A stretch of 64,000 bases of DNA from Azolla caroliniana (taxonomy: Eukaryota > Polypodiophyta): NCBI GenBank assembly GCA_043228905.1, contig JBHGNT010000011.1, positions 9,920,001 to 9,984,000 on the forward strand. Reading direction: 5' to 3'. Under the pieces are notes generated by a model that was not told the DNA's origin, made no database searches, and saw nothing but the letters and a program-made list of their open reading frames with translations. How positions within the stretch are numbered: position 1 is the stretch's first letter; the number at the start of each line of letters is the position of its first letter. Positions 1-12,683 of the stretch are shown here, piece by piece. The position numbers and the translations under genes were made by a program.

Positions 1-920
1 TCATTTCATGGAAAAGTTTTGGTAACTAATTTGTATTTTTATAAAACTATATGCTTGTAAGACAATAAAATCTCTGAGCTCATCCCTAATAGTTAATAGG
101 AGGCAAGCCAATGACCAATAGTCTAAGGATTGCCCATATTCCACCACTCCCATATGATTATGCACAACATATGGCATAATTGGAAATACCGTAGCTTATT
201 TTGGGGCATTCAACTCCGGTACTCGACTCATCTTGCACAATCAATCCATTATTTAAGTTGTACATCCTAGAGAGCTTGAGGATGAACAATAGCAATAATT
301 ATTATATGTGCTTTCATCCTCATATAATCAAAGTATTTGTGGTCGCTATATTCCGTATTCACATTCAATTGACACCAAACCTTAATTTTGTCACGTACCA
401 TTTTTCATACCTAGGGAGACCTTATTAATCAATGTATGGTCCTTCACATTGTTGTTCTAACATTTTTGTTTGTGCAAATTCGAGAGCCTCAACGTGAATG
501 GGAAGACGCCCCAACATAGAAGTGCCGAAAACTAGATAAACTTGGTGTTGAACACCAATATTCGTGGGATAAGCTACAGTAAGGTGTATCAAACCCAAGA
601 TTGCAAGAACAAGAGCTAAAGAAACTAGCTTGACATTGGTTGAGAAAACCCTATGAAATCCAACGATCTTTAGATACGATTTTTATAAAATCAAGACCCA
701 TTATGATTACTTTTTTGTAAATTGAGTTGTGTTAATTATGAAAAGAAAAAAGAACTACAAATAACTATAACTCAAAGACAAATGATCCTGGGATCTCAAT
801 CAAGATTGTACACACTTTGAGAAGCCATGTGATGGTAAGGCCAACACAAAAGGCGAATATGATGCTTTCTCAACTCACATATTCTAAACTCCTCATGTCT
901 TTTTTTCTTTTTTTTCCAAA
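1..920. other. No gene recognised
   Basis: AT-rich sequence with only short unsupported open frames. I see no conserved protein motif, RNA gene or obvious repeat before the LINE remnant that follows. A T-rich tract at about 898-918 could be the antisense poly(A) end of that LINE. Confidence 0.6.
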
Positions 921-1577
921 AAAAAAACTCCTTCCATTAGTTATAAAATTTTACAAATGAGACGATTATGTACAAATCCCTAAAGGGACGCGATAGTTCC
1001 ATCTAATGTGGAAGCCCACTGACTTAAGAAAGGGAGAGGACGACCATTGTTGGATGAAGGCTATGTGTTGTCTTTCAACTCCCTCGGAGCCACCTTTAAG
1101 GCCATCGTATTGGCTCTTCAAAGTGGCTACAATTTCACTCCATATCTCTTATAGTAACCTTGTTGGATGGGCGGTTTGGTTGGAGAAGACTCGCCTACAT
1201 CGTTGTTTCCATAGAATCCAAAGGGTTATTGTGTTGACCAATTCCAACACCTCTTGAGATTTGTCATTAAGAGGAATAGAGTGGACATTGCCGCTGGAGG
1301 AGAAAAGGACCTGTTGTGCTTTTATCACCAAAGTCATCCCCTCATCCTGATGCTCGTATCGGCCAATCGCAACCTGCCACGATAGCCAACATATATTTCC
1401 CCACTTGATTGAACCTTGCACCTGGCCTAATTGCAACAAGCGGCCAACCCCCCGCCATATTCTATGGGACGTTGGGCAGTCCCACAGAGCGTGTCGTATG
1501 GATTCTACTGCATGTGGGCACTCTGCACAATTAGGAGAGCTAAGGTTCCCACGTCTTAGCGCCCCTAAGGTTTCCAA
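921..1577 (-). mobile_element. LINE ORF2 3' remnant with reverse-transcriptase zinc-binding (zf-RVT) region
   Basis: The minus-strand frame 1577-1149 encodes about 142 aa with the zf-RVT pattern of plant non-LTR retrotransposons: a CxxC pair (CAECP), then ESIRHALWDCP about ten residues later, then a tryptophan-rich C-terminus (WILWKQRCRRVF). This region normally follows the reverse transcriptase in ORF2. No RT domain adjoins it here, so it is a 5'-truncated fossil. The T-rich stretch on the plus strand just below 921 fits an antisense poly(A) tail. The same segment recurs, diverged, at about 6690-7330 in the same orientation. Minus-strand coding may extend a little above 1577, into a stretch resembling the fragment at 20.3 kb. 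Confidence 0.7.
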
Positions 1578-4500
1578 TGACTAGATTTGCCAAAGTGATC
1601 TACCTTTTGCATCCCAAATTCTGCCTCAACTAGGATGGCGTGACACATATACCAAATGTGCCACAACCCCCAATACTTCAAGAATAAGAAAACCATTTGA
1701 AATGTGCAACAAATGTGACACATACACCAAATGTGCAAAAAAGGGAAAGTCAAGTTGACATATAAGAAGGCCCATTGGAATGGAGGTTTGAAATCCCAAT
1801 TATAGAAGTCAAATCTACAAAAATATATGTACAAATAGATCTTGACAATGACCAAATAATAAAATGATGACAACTATTTGTATAGTGACATTGTGATGAA
1901 GAAACCCCCTAATCATGACTCTCTCGATAAACACCTAGGCGCCAAATGGAAGACAAGAGTGCCAACCTATAGCTACTACATGTTGTAGGCTTTATAATTC
2001 ACCATGTTGTAGCATCTAATCATGAGTGCAAATTAATCTATGATAAATATCGTTTGGTTTTACTTAAGTAAAATATTCAATTCTGACAAACACCTAACCA
2101 ACCTCATGTGAGAAGACTCAAGGAAATTTGTAATGGGGATTGCAAATTTGGCAAACCACGTATCTTAGACCAAAGAAGTCGGTAACTTCTAGGGATACGA
2201 AATCTCATCGTAAGTTTGAAAACTCATTATTCTCCTTTCGGTAGTTGAATTGCATATTGTATTATAACCAAACCATGTCTTGTCATTTGATATAATTGAA
2301 GTTGGAATGCACACATACTCTCTCATCACAATTTTTGCAATGTCCAAACTTCTCCAAATTACCCCCCATTTCCAATGATATCTCATTCTTCCTTTATGAT
2401 GGGGAATGTTGCACATTTTTCAAAACTAGCAACACACCAACAAGTGGTTAAGTATCATCGTTTCTACACGTTCATTTGTTTATAACTGTTCATTACACTC
2501 CACTAGGACACTTCTTTGTTTTTCGACACTTAATCCCTCATTTTCTCAAGGAAAAAACCCATCTTTGTTTACCTTCAAACATTCTTCAAAAAAAAGAGGA
2601 GCCATCACATATTTGTAAATAGTCAATATTGTCGTTCCCTAGTCTTTTAGGACCATATTATCCCTCTTTTTCTACCACATAAACCACTTTGAGAATGGAA
2701 ATGTTTCAGTTACCCTTCTTGATCACGATAACAATGGTAGGCGAATATGAAACCATAGGGAATCTTAATTGATTGTGCCACTAAAACTCTGACACGAAAA
2801 GGCCAAGTTTGTCACTTCCTATACATGAAGTTGTCCTCAATCTTTCGGGATGTCCATTGAATGAGACTCTCATTTGAGAACTACAAACTAATTGGATAAC
2901 CCAAAGGGTATGACTTGCTATATTTATTTCTATCTCATGAGTTGATCAAAGTTTTATTGTTTTAGTGCAATAAGGTTTCATCTTGTTTTGTAATGTTTGG
3001 TCTTTGCTTCCCTCGTAATCATAATAATCTTGATAGAAGTATAAATGGAAATGTCTCCAACATACATTTTTCCTAAAATGGAAAGCATGATTATTGTTCC
3101 TTTACCATGTCATGATTTTGTGGTAATGGATAGTACTCCATTCTTTGTTTGGCTTGCATAAGGGTTGTCATAGGTGAATCTTCCACCATTATCATTGCGA
3201 CAATACAAGCTTTCACATTAAAATGGCTAAGATTGCACTCTAAAGTTAATTTCACAATGTCCACATTGTAGGTTCATTGGTGACGATTGATTGCTAACAA
3301 TGTTATGTGCACATGATGAATGGTCACTAACAATATTATGCTCATGCTATAAAAAAATTGTGAGCGAGAGCATACAAACAATCAATGCCAAACGCCATTG
3401 GAAGGAAGAGGAGCAGAAAGAATGAGTGAATCAATAAATTGATAGGAGTTTCGAAATTCTAGCCTTTTTATTATAGTTTGAAACATTACAAAATTGAGGT
3501 CCCAAAGTTTTATGGATTTATTCATATCTTCGGGATTAAACTAGAATAAAAAACACCTTGAAAACTTAAGGGATACCGGATGAAATTCAACTTTTAATTA
3601 TTAAAGAGGATACCTTTGTGTGCACAAAAGGGTTTCCGTGGCGTCATTTAATGCTTAAAGTGATTGACATCATTCATGCACACACAACCGGAAAAATATT
3701 TTGCAATCATTACATGGATATTCGAACAAGGAAACAATCACAAATTTTTATTTTTTCACTAAATATGTTAACTACATCACATAATTGCATTTCCCCAAAA
3801 AATGAAGTGTGTGAACGAGTCATGGTATAATGTTCATGAGTAATCAAGGAAGCTTTAGTTATCAAGAAAATTGTCATAAACATTATTATATTAATTTATA
3901 ATTGCATATATTGCTTAAATACTCAATAAGCAATGGCAAAATATTCGAGCAAAGAACTATGCCTCTTAACAAATTATGCTATAATATTCAAAAGAACTAA
4001 ATAAAACAATGAAGTAAATTTTAGGTATACCATATGAATCAATAAAGGTTACGAAGTGCAACTTAGTTTGTAAAATGGAAATGTGTGTGTGTGTGTGCTA
4101 TGGTATTTGATATCCAATGAAATAGTTGAAAGTTGCAATAATGTATTGAATTTTTGTAAAATCTTCCCAAGTCAAAACTGAATAAGTAAAAATAAGCGAG
4201 TTGTTACATGTTATTGTCCACAATAGACATATAGCAGAACATGTATGCAAGTTCATATGACAATAATTGTCAACATACATGTCAATTCTTGATTTTAAAA
4301 GAACAACACACCATGTAATATTAACTTTATGTTGACAATTACTACCAACATACATATATATTCGTGATTTCTAAACTGTTTTGTGGGGGATATCTTAAAC
4401 CAAGTTTTCTTTAGGGGTGTATGAAAATACAAGAAAAAGATAAATGTGATGAACATGGACATTAAAATTGTTAAAAGTTCCACTAATTGTCTTTCTTACA

Positions 4501-6689
4501 TGAGCATGCATACTAAGGCCGTAAAAAGTTCCATTAAACTATTAAACTTTCTAGAGCTGGTAAGTATGTCTTGTGCCTAAATAATACCATGTACTAGGTA
4601 GGCCTAGCTCAATTGTTAAACATTGTCCAACACGTAAAATATAAGTTTTGATACACAAGAAACGAAATGAATAGACCATTTTGATGCACCACATCCTATT
4701 TGCTAACGTAACAATGACTTCTAAACTAAAATAAAATAATGAGGATATATGAATTAACATCATGCAAAAATGTCAACATATTAGAAAGGTTACCCAATTC
4801 TACAAAAACATCTCTTTATTTTTTAAGAAAACATGATTATTTTTTTCATCAAGAATAGAAAGGGTTACAGGCATAGTACGTAAAATTCGTGTTCGTCTAG
4901 CATAACATTCGTTTTCCTACGTTAGAAAACAAATGAGAATGTTATTCAAACATTCTTGTGTTTTTTTTTGTTTTTTTCCCATTTTTTTATTGTTTTTTTG
5001 TTTTAAAAACAAAAGATACACCCTGGTATTATAAAATCATAAGCAATACAAAAGTTGATGGTTGTTTCGGTGAGAAGAACAACCCCACCAAAACAAAGCT
5101 AATGCTAACCATAAATTCATCCATCCATTCATGACGAGAAAGTATGGTATTTACCTCATAATACATAGTTAATCCAAAAGTATGGTATTTATCATTCTTT
5201 GAGGGTGTTTTTATTATGCGAAAGATTGAAACATTCACGAATGCGAATGCACGTATGGTACGTATGGTTTATACTATGGTTACAACTTACAACTTACAAG
5301 AACTTTTCAGACTAGGCTCTTAGAACAAAACTATTATTATATTACAACTTTGCACATCCCCATTTGTAAAGTCTACCCATTTACAAAAAGAGTTGTTTGT
5401 AAAAGAAACCACAATACGCAATATTTGCACACATCTGGTTTGTCAAGAAAAGATGCAAAGTACATATTATTAATTGTCCCTCACATGTATAGTAAAATCC
5501 ATCCATTCACAAAAGAGTTGCTTGTAGGAGCTTGACTTTCAAAGATTCGTGTTTCCATCATTAGGGATCAATGATGATGGAATGGCTAGTCTTTGGTTTC
5601 ATTAAGTAGTCGGTCCTATTCCTTTCTATTTAGATCTCTCTTGTCGACATATTGGTTTGTAAGACAATGAAGCCAGAACAAAAAAACATTTACATATTGC
5701 GAGACTCAGAAAAGTTTGAAGTGATTATAGTTATCCTCGTTTCTAGATTAGATTGAAAATGTATGTTTTGAAGTAAACCAATTGCACTGTAGATAGGTAA
5801 TGTTGTAGACTTCCGCTTAAAGATTCCTTAAAAAAATCCATAAAGCTCCACCAATGTCTTATTTTTTGAAACATCTCAAAATACCAATATTTTGTTACTA
5901 ACATAGGCATCCTTCTAAAGCCATTTTAAAAATCTTCTATAGATTAATAGAAATATGATCTCAACAGAAAACAAAATATTTGTTACAAACGCAACTGGTT
6001 GATGATTTGACCTCCTCCATCATCATTGTACACATTTTTTAATAGAAAACTAGTGCACACTCCATACATACTAGGCCATAGAGAGTGCTGGAGGTATAAT
6101 GTAAATAATATATTGCAAAAAGCTCATACTTAAATGAAGAACAAAACAAGACAATATCCAATCAAGAGACTATAAAAGTCTTGATATAAACAAAATGTAT
6201 AATATCACAATGGATAACATATAACAACAAACATGTAGGCTTGGGGACCATGATTTTAACAATCAAACTTAATCATAATAATTAATATAAGATTTTGGTC
6301 AACTAAATTTTTTGCTTGTTGATCCTTTTCCTTGTTTGAAGTGTTTGTTGTTCTTTGTTAATATGACATGCTATAATAATCTCGTCCTCACCTCTTTAAC
6401 CTCTTAGTTCCCTAGCTAATTAAATAATGTAACTATAGGACCCCTTGATATAAGTTGGAAACTATATGTATTGTCTTCTATAGAACAAGCTTGCACTTAC
6501 CTCTTGATCCACATTGAGGCATGTTGCATACACCTTTAATCATCCATTTAATAAAATTTGCTTTAAATGTGGGTAGAAATGTAAAGAAAGAGACAAAGAG
6601 AACTTTACAACTTCTTCTTTATTTTTTCTATTGTTGATTTGAGCACTCATTTTCTTATTTCCTTAATGACTCTCATTAACCCTAAACCA
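1578..6689. other. Intergenic, no gene recognised
   Basis: About 5 kb of AT-rich sequence with short unsupported frames. A tRNA-promoter-like stretch (tagctcaattgttaaac, near 4607) hints at a SINE relic, but I could not place a convincing B box. A dispersed repeat at 4860-5290 is listed separately. No conserved coding motif seen. Confidence 0.55.
4860..5290. repeat. Dispersed non-autonomous repeat (MITE-like), copy 1
   Basis: Contains poly-T tracts and near-palindromic GAATGCGAATG / CATTCG words. Its right part (aatgcgaatgcacgtatggtacgtatggt near 5240-5268, given here in pieces: aatgcgaatgca, then gtatggtacgtatggt) is almost repeated near 50766-50795. The left part (CATAACATTCG...AACATTCTTGTG) matches 50618-50655. 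It has no coding capacity. Reciprocal ATTCG/CGAAT words at both edges suggest a foldback element, but no target duplication was established. Confidence 0.4.
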
Positions 6690-7965
6690 AAAAAAACTCC
6701 TTCCATTAGTTATAAAATTTTACAGATGAGATTATTATTTACAAATCCCTGTAGGGACGCGATAGGTCCATCTTATGTGGATGCCCACTGACTCAATAAA
6801 GGGGGAGGACGACCATTGTTGGATGAAGGCTAGTCGTTGTCTTTCAACTCTATCAGAGTCGCCCTTGAGGCCATCATATTGGCTCTTTAGAGTGGCTACA
6901 ACTTCACTCCATATCTCTTGCATTAACACTATTGGCTGCGCGGTTTAGTTAGAGAAGACTCGTCTACACCATTGTTTCCATAGAATTCAAAGAGTTATTG
7001 GGCTAACCAATTCCAACATAACTTGAGATTTGGCATTGATAGGACTTGAGTGGACATTGTCGATGGTGGAGAAAAAAACCTCTCGTGCTTTTATCACCAA
7101 AGCCATCCCCGCCTCCTGATGCTCGTATCTGTCAACTGGGGCCTACCACGATAGCCAACATATATTTCCCCACTTGATTAGGCCTTGCACCTGGCATAAT
7201 TGCAATAAGTGGCTAACCCCTTGCCATATTCGATGGGACTCAGGGCAGTCCCACAGAGCGTGTCAGATTGATTCTATTGCATTTGTGCACGCTACAAAAT
7301 TAGGAGAGCTAAGGTTCCCACATTGCCATGCACCAACCAGTGGTGACCTATGTATTAATAGCCATTGGAAACTTGGTGATAATTGTATGAGGAAACATGA
7401 TATGTGTGCCAGACCTTTGCAGCAACCGGTTCTCGGGCGGTTTGAGTAGCTAGAATATGGCGACCCAATCTAGTTGTGAATTGAAAGAAAGGGATAGGTT
7501 TGCTTCCTTGCCCTGCATAAGGATCATGCCATGTCCATTGCAAGGGGTCCCAATTGACCTTTAACGTCACCATGTGTTTTCATGAGTACAAATGTGCCAA
7601 TCTAGTTGTACTTTGATAGGATCAGGATCTACAATCCATTTATGCCCAATATACGCTAGTACTCGAATTGCCTTATTCTGTGTTGGTGTCTCGTTGTCTT
7701 GCAATTTAGAGCTTGCGATCCTGTCCGGTGTTTCCCTACCTCTTGGGATCAAAGAGCCCTCCTCGTAGCCTATCCATTTCTCCATTGTCGTCCTTTGATT
7801 AGCAACTTCTCTAATCAGTAGAGTGTTAATGATTTTAGATCTCATAGCCCATCCGCCCTTGATTCCATGGAGTGTGTTGGCTTGGTCTTGTATTGGCAAT
7901 GACATAAACCATCTCCAACATTCTATACTTTTTCTTGGACCTTCCGCAATGTATCCCCATGACAA
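6690..7965 (-). mobile_element. LINE ORF2 C-terminal remnant, longer relative of the 0.9-1.6 kb copy
   Basis: Minus-strand frames 7965-7567 and 7573-7355 read as consecutive parts of one LINE ORF2 C-terminal region: a segment ending DPDPIKVQLDWHICTHENTW, then WDPLQWTWHDPYAGQGSKP and ILATQTAREPVAAKVWHTY. From about 7330 down to 6690 the DNA parallels 921-1577, including the zf-RVT stretch, but with more stop codons. The shared boundary word (ctccttccattagttataaa) marks the common 3' end of both copies. It is a decayed 5'-truncated insertion with no intact RT. Confidence 0.65.
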
Positions 7966-8359
7966 CCCCTTACTTAATCCAATTCGTTGATTCGATTCAT
8001 CTCTGATACATGGGTTCCATAAGATACATTGACTGAGCCAAGTAGGTTCAAAGTTAGGTTGATCGCACTTGATCCCTCGTCTAATGTCACAGAAAGAAAG
8101 AAAGAAAGAAAGAAAAATATATTAACGTCTTCTAAGGCCAAATTTGGCCCATGAGACAATTGGTTTACAACAAAAATGAGTGTTTATCCAATCATCAAAA
8201 CTAAAATAAAAGAAAATAGCTTAAGCTAAGAGAGTTCTAGTAGTGTACAAATCTTTGCACTAAGCCTAATCTCATTTCCATCCAAGTCTCTCAAAAAGAA
8301 GTGGGAGATCAAAAGTTTTTGGTGTGGGTGTGACCCATGGTCCCAATGCATAGAGTGCC

Positions 8360-9480
8360 CTAGCCATGGCTTCTAGGCGGTGTAGTTCACATTCCCTTAT
8401 TTTCTTTATTGCTTCTACATCTTGTCGAGTTGCTTTGAACCCGGCATCCAAGGGCGTTTGGTTCTCCTTTGATTTTCTACTTCATCAAGGAAAAGCCCGA
8501 GTGGTGCAGGTGTGTCGACATTCATTGTCTCCCCCTGTTCCTGAAAAACTTCATTTGTTACATGTTGGTGAACATTAGCAACATTATTATCAACGTTTTG
8601 TAACTTATTCTCTTTGTGTTGTTTCAATTCTAAGATGTATCTACCTAATTTCTTTATATCTAGTGTATCTAATAGTTTAGGGAGGGTGGGAGAGGAACCA
8701 AGTATGTCTTGGTATTTTGCCCTTATCTCGGCATAGGTGGGGCATTTGCATGTAAAATGGTACTCATCCTCTATCTCTATGTGGCATAACCTACATATCC
8801 TTTCCTCCCTAGGGACTCCATTAGTACGTCCATTCTCAATCTCAAGTTGGTGAGATGATATTCTAAGTTGACCAATGGCAACCCTTAGTGCATGTGGTAA
8901 GAATACATCTAGATATCTTGGTCGCGTGATAAAACCTAACTTAGAGAAGTGCATAAAGTGTTCCTTATAGTACGACATTTTAGATGGGAGTGGCTCTAGT
9001 GGGGTGATCCATTTATACCGAGTATAAATTTGCCATATTTCTTGGCGTATTACTTTATTATGGTCCTCATGAGAGATTAAAGTGTTATCAGTCGTGTGGT
9101 CATACTTAAGGGGGGGGGGGGGGGGGGAGGTTATTAATGTCTAGACCGTTGGCAAGAAGCCAACTCACCATCATGCCATACCATGAGCTAGTATAGCCGG
9201 ACTCATACAATGCTCGAGAAGCCTTAAAGGCTTGATGGGATATTCTATCAAGTGATTGGTTATGTATCCTGTGGATAAAGACTACAAGTTGAAAAAGTGC
9301 TTCTACTAACACAGGGGGTAGAGTGAACTCAGCCCTAATAATGTCATGTGGGACCGACGATTTGCTTCGGAGTTGGCGTGATAACATCATCACCAATGGT
9401 CTCTCTAATTGTGTCCACATGAAAGATGGTAGTCCTGGAGCCCAAACTGCTGATGCATACACCACACCTTCCACATGGAT
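8360..9480 (-). mobile_element. Second-family LINE ORF2 C-terminal remnant
   Basis: Minus-strand frame 9474-9106 (VWAPGLPSFMWTQLERPLVMMLSRQL) and then 8978-8415 resemble the end of a LINE reverse transcriptase. The latter carries RISSHQLEIENGR, then ERICRLCHIEIEDEYHFTCKCP, a CxxC...H...C zinc-binding tail. It differs from the zf-RVT family elsewhere in the window, so at least two LINE lineages are present. An 18-base G run at 9110-9127 separates the two frames. The frame after the zinc tail (about 80 aa) is not recognisable. Confidence 0.6.
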
Positions 9481-10524
9481 GCACTGAATCTATCCTCCAA
9501 TTGGCGGGAGAAACTAGGTTTGAGATCCATGTTTAGAATCCATCCAGTTTGGGGGTTCTAATTGGCCCCTTTTTGTGGCTTAAAGTAAGCAAAACGTAAA
9601 CACAATAGCATTTTCCAACAATCATTCTTTGGTTGGAGTCCTCGCATCACAAATTTGGTGAGTAGGGCTTTTGATTGTGAGGGCCAGTGGCATGATCTTC
9701 CTTACCAGCTCAAACACAAACTCAACTCTTGGATAGAAGCCTGGGTACTAAATTGCAAGGATGACACATGTTCACATCTTGATAATGGTGCCAATATCAC
9801 CCGGCCGAAGTCATAGCTAACAATTTTCTTCTCGTTAGATCATTGTGAGGTGAAACAAGCATACAACCTATTCTTGGCAAGGTTGGTACCAATCACCAAC
9901 AAGTGTTTCAACATTGCTTATGCTTTCTCTTGATCTCACAAACATTTAATTAGCAAAGGGGTTAACTTACTAATATGCACTTTGGAACTTAACAATGCAC
10001 TTGATTGCTTAAATGGAATGAAAGAAGAGAAAGAAAAAGGCTAAGAAATAACAATGATAATTGCCAACAAATTTTTCGCAAGATCCCAAGATACAATAAT
10101 TGTTTTGCCCAAAAAGGAGTCTAACCCCAATACATCTAGTATGAAAGGTTGGGACATTGGAATGAAAAGAGATAAAAAAGAGTGTCGTGAGGAGATCCTT
10201 TAGTTTCAGTGTAGTGAGTCGATGATGGACAACCATGCCACTTGTTGTCATTGTAGGTCTCTTACATGCCCTCGTGATTCGTTATCCTACAACAAACGTG
10301 CACCAATGAAGACTAGGTGTTTGCTTCAAAATGTTGATCCTTGGCAATGAACTCCCATCCTTTTAGAGGCTTCAAGAGAGCCCTCAACAAAAATAGGAAT
10401 GTGTTGCACAAATCGCCACTAGTCCCTAACACTCAACTTTTGCAAAAGTGAGTTCCTCCTTCCATTCTACCACATTCGTCATTCCTATATAATGCACATT
10501 ATAAACTCCTCCTATAATCCATTA

Positions 10525-10600
10525 CAAGATTCAAATCTTATCCCTTATCATCCCAAGGGTTAGCTCTTGTCAATTGAGCTATATCTTTTTGTTGGTTTAG
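10525..10600 (-). repeat. tRNA-derived SINE relic
   Basis: On the minus strand there is an A-box-like word (TATAGCTCAATTGACAAGAG) near 10585-10566 and a B-box-like word (AGATTTGAATCTT) near 10541-10529. The order and spacing fit a polymerase III promoter. It is not a functional tRNA because no acceptor stem can be formed. It may be the head of a SINE whose tail is lost. Confidence 0.35.
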
Positions 10601-10649
10601 GGTTAGCATATCAAGATTCAACTCATCCTTGCTAATTCTTTGCCCATAC

Positions 10650-10915
10650 CTTGACCTTGCGAACTGAACTGAATTATTAAACCGTTAGGTAGTTCGGTTC
10701 GGTTTTGTTGAGGCTTGAGCTTCCTTAACTAGTTTGAGCTCGGTTGGATGGCTGAAGCCAAGCCGAACCGATTTGGGCCAATCTTGTTTCCAAACTAGTT
10801 AATGCTTAATTGGTTTGGCTAAACTAGTTCCTAAACCAATTAAGGCTTAACCTGTTTGGTTTGGAAAAGGCCAAACTGGTTAAACTGAAACCGAACCATT
10901 GCCAATTCCTAGTGA
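10650..10915. repeat. Foldback repeat rich in GGTTCGGTT / AACCGAACC words
   Basis: The interval carries alternating sense and antisense copies of words such as gttcggttcggttt and aaactgaaaccgaacc, with internal reverse complements (aaccaattaaggcttaacc against ggtttggc...ttaattggtttgg). Plant hAT-type non-autonomous elements commonly look like this. The right end reads attgccaattcctag, similar to hAT MITE ends. No target duplication was fixed. Confidence 0.4.
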
Positions 10916-12683
10916 CAAGGTGGCTTCGAGATTTATCTCACCCAATAAAACCCTAGATTATCAATGCCACAAGAATATTCTATCTTATGATGGCAAAGCA
11001 ATATGTTGAATCCTTACTAAACATTTTTTCCACTAAGTGCGCAATATATCTATACATCATACTTGATCACCTATTGTCTAAGTACAAAGTAGGGAGATGC
11101 AACCAATATACCATGTTGGTTAGAATTTGATTCTTTGGTAGATTTACAAAGCCAATAACCAAGTTACAATCTTGTAAACAAATTTAGATCTCATCATGGA
11201 ACAAACCTTGTATTTTATGCCAAAAATGATCATTGCTTCCGTTGAGAGCATGTGAATCCACATATTTATATCATCTTCTATATTTGAGAAATTACAAGCA
11301 AGGGAATGAATGATGCTTTTTTGGATAACTGAGGCATGATTGTGAACCAGTATTATCTATGATGACTTCATTAGCACTTATATTCATAGTTGTATTTAAT
11401 ATTGTTGCCTTATGTGATAGCATTATTTTGAACACTTGAGAGCAGGAAGTATTTTTTAGTGAAGGTTCAAATCCAAATAAACAATCTTATACAAAGCTGC
11501 ATTAGCCGGTTTAATCTTGCAAAGGGCATATGTTTGTTCACGTTTAAGGTGTGACATCTGGATCACCTTATCTGATACATTAGGCAATGATTTTTCATTT
11601 TGCATGAAAAATAATGCATACTTGTAGTTGTAGGTATTGCTATCTTACCATTCTGCAAAACAATGATGTACAAACATCATCACGAGTATTAGCCTCCACC
11701 TGTAACTGTAACATCTTCAACGTTTGTGCAAAATCCAACAAAAACAAATAAATTTCAACCTCAATTCCATAGTCACCATAAATCTCAACCTTGAGGATCA
11801 AATAACGCAATTATTAGTCATATAAATATATTTCTCAAGGATTCAGAGTTCACTAACTTGGCAACACAACTGGTGTACAAGATATGTCTCATCTTTCAAT
11901 CTGATTTCAGTCAAACATGGTGAACTGGTCTTGGTTGTCACATGATTCCGAATCTTACAAATACTTTTTTCTGAAATTGGATTGGATTTCAGATAGTTTC
12001 ACAAGAGCTAAAAATATTCTCAAGGCTCTTAAATTTATTTATTTATTTAACTTTTTCTGAAAAAATGGGGTGCATATTAACTGTATCAAAAACCATCAAA
12101 CTTCTAAGCAATCTAGTTGTTTGTTGATTGTAAACAAATATATACTAATACTACAGATACATTATCTGACTCATTCGTCAATATCAATGGATGCAATGCA
12201 GAATAAAACACTCCACTTAATTGCTCCAATTGACCAATTTGAAGGAGAGAATGGCCCCAATGAAGTGAGGAAGCCTGCTTCCTTTCATCTACTGCCTTTG
12301 ATGATCTGGAAGAAGCATGCCATACGTTCGTCAAGGTACGAATGCATACCTGGTTTATGCTGTAACCACATTATAACTGCTACCACATTAGCTGTAACCA
12401 CATTCCACATTAGCAGCAAACAGTCAACTGGTGATTCAGGCCACAAGACCTCACACATGCCCGAAGTGGTGGAATCATGGCCATTCTGACGAAACCGACA
12501 AAGAAATGCTAATTTCCTCACATTTTCTTCCCTTCACAAGCTGAATATTGAGCTACAGAAATAAGTTACTCTCAACCCACGTATTGCAACGTTCATGCAT
12601 TGGTTTCTCATCTAGAAATGAACCAGATTAGAAGAATGTACATTCAAATTGCTTCAAATATTAACAAAGTTTCTGTGGACACT

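Larger units (their letters stand above)
9481..12683. other. Intergenic sequence with small repeats; 3' flank of the xylanase gene
   Basis: No convincing gene. A minus-strand SINE-like relic (10525-10600) and a foldback repeat (10650-10915) are listed separately. The last few hundred bases before 12684 lie just downstream of the xylanase stop codon and probably include its 3' UTR. Short frames at 12070-12521 have no recognisable motif. Confidence 0.5.

Noticed and set aside
201-428. Small plus-strand frame of 75 codons
   Set aside because: Random-looking composition, no motif, no splice or promoter support.
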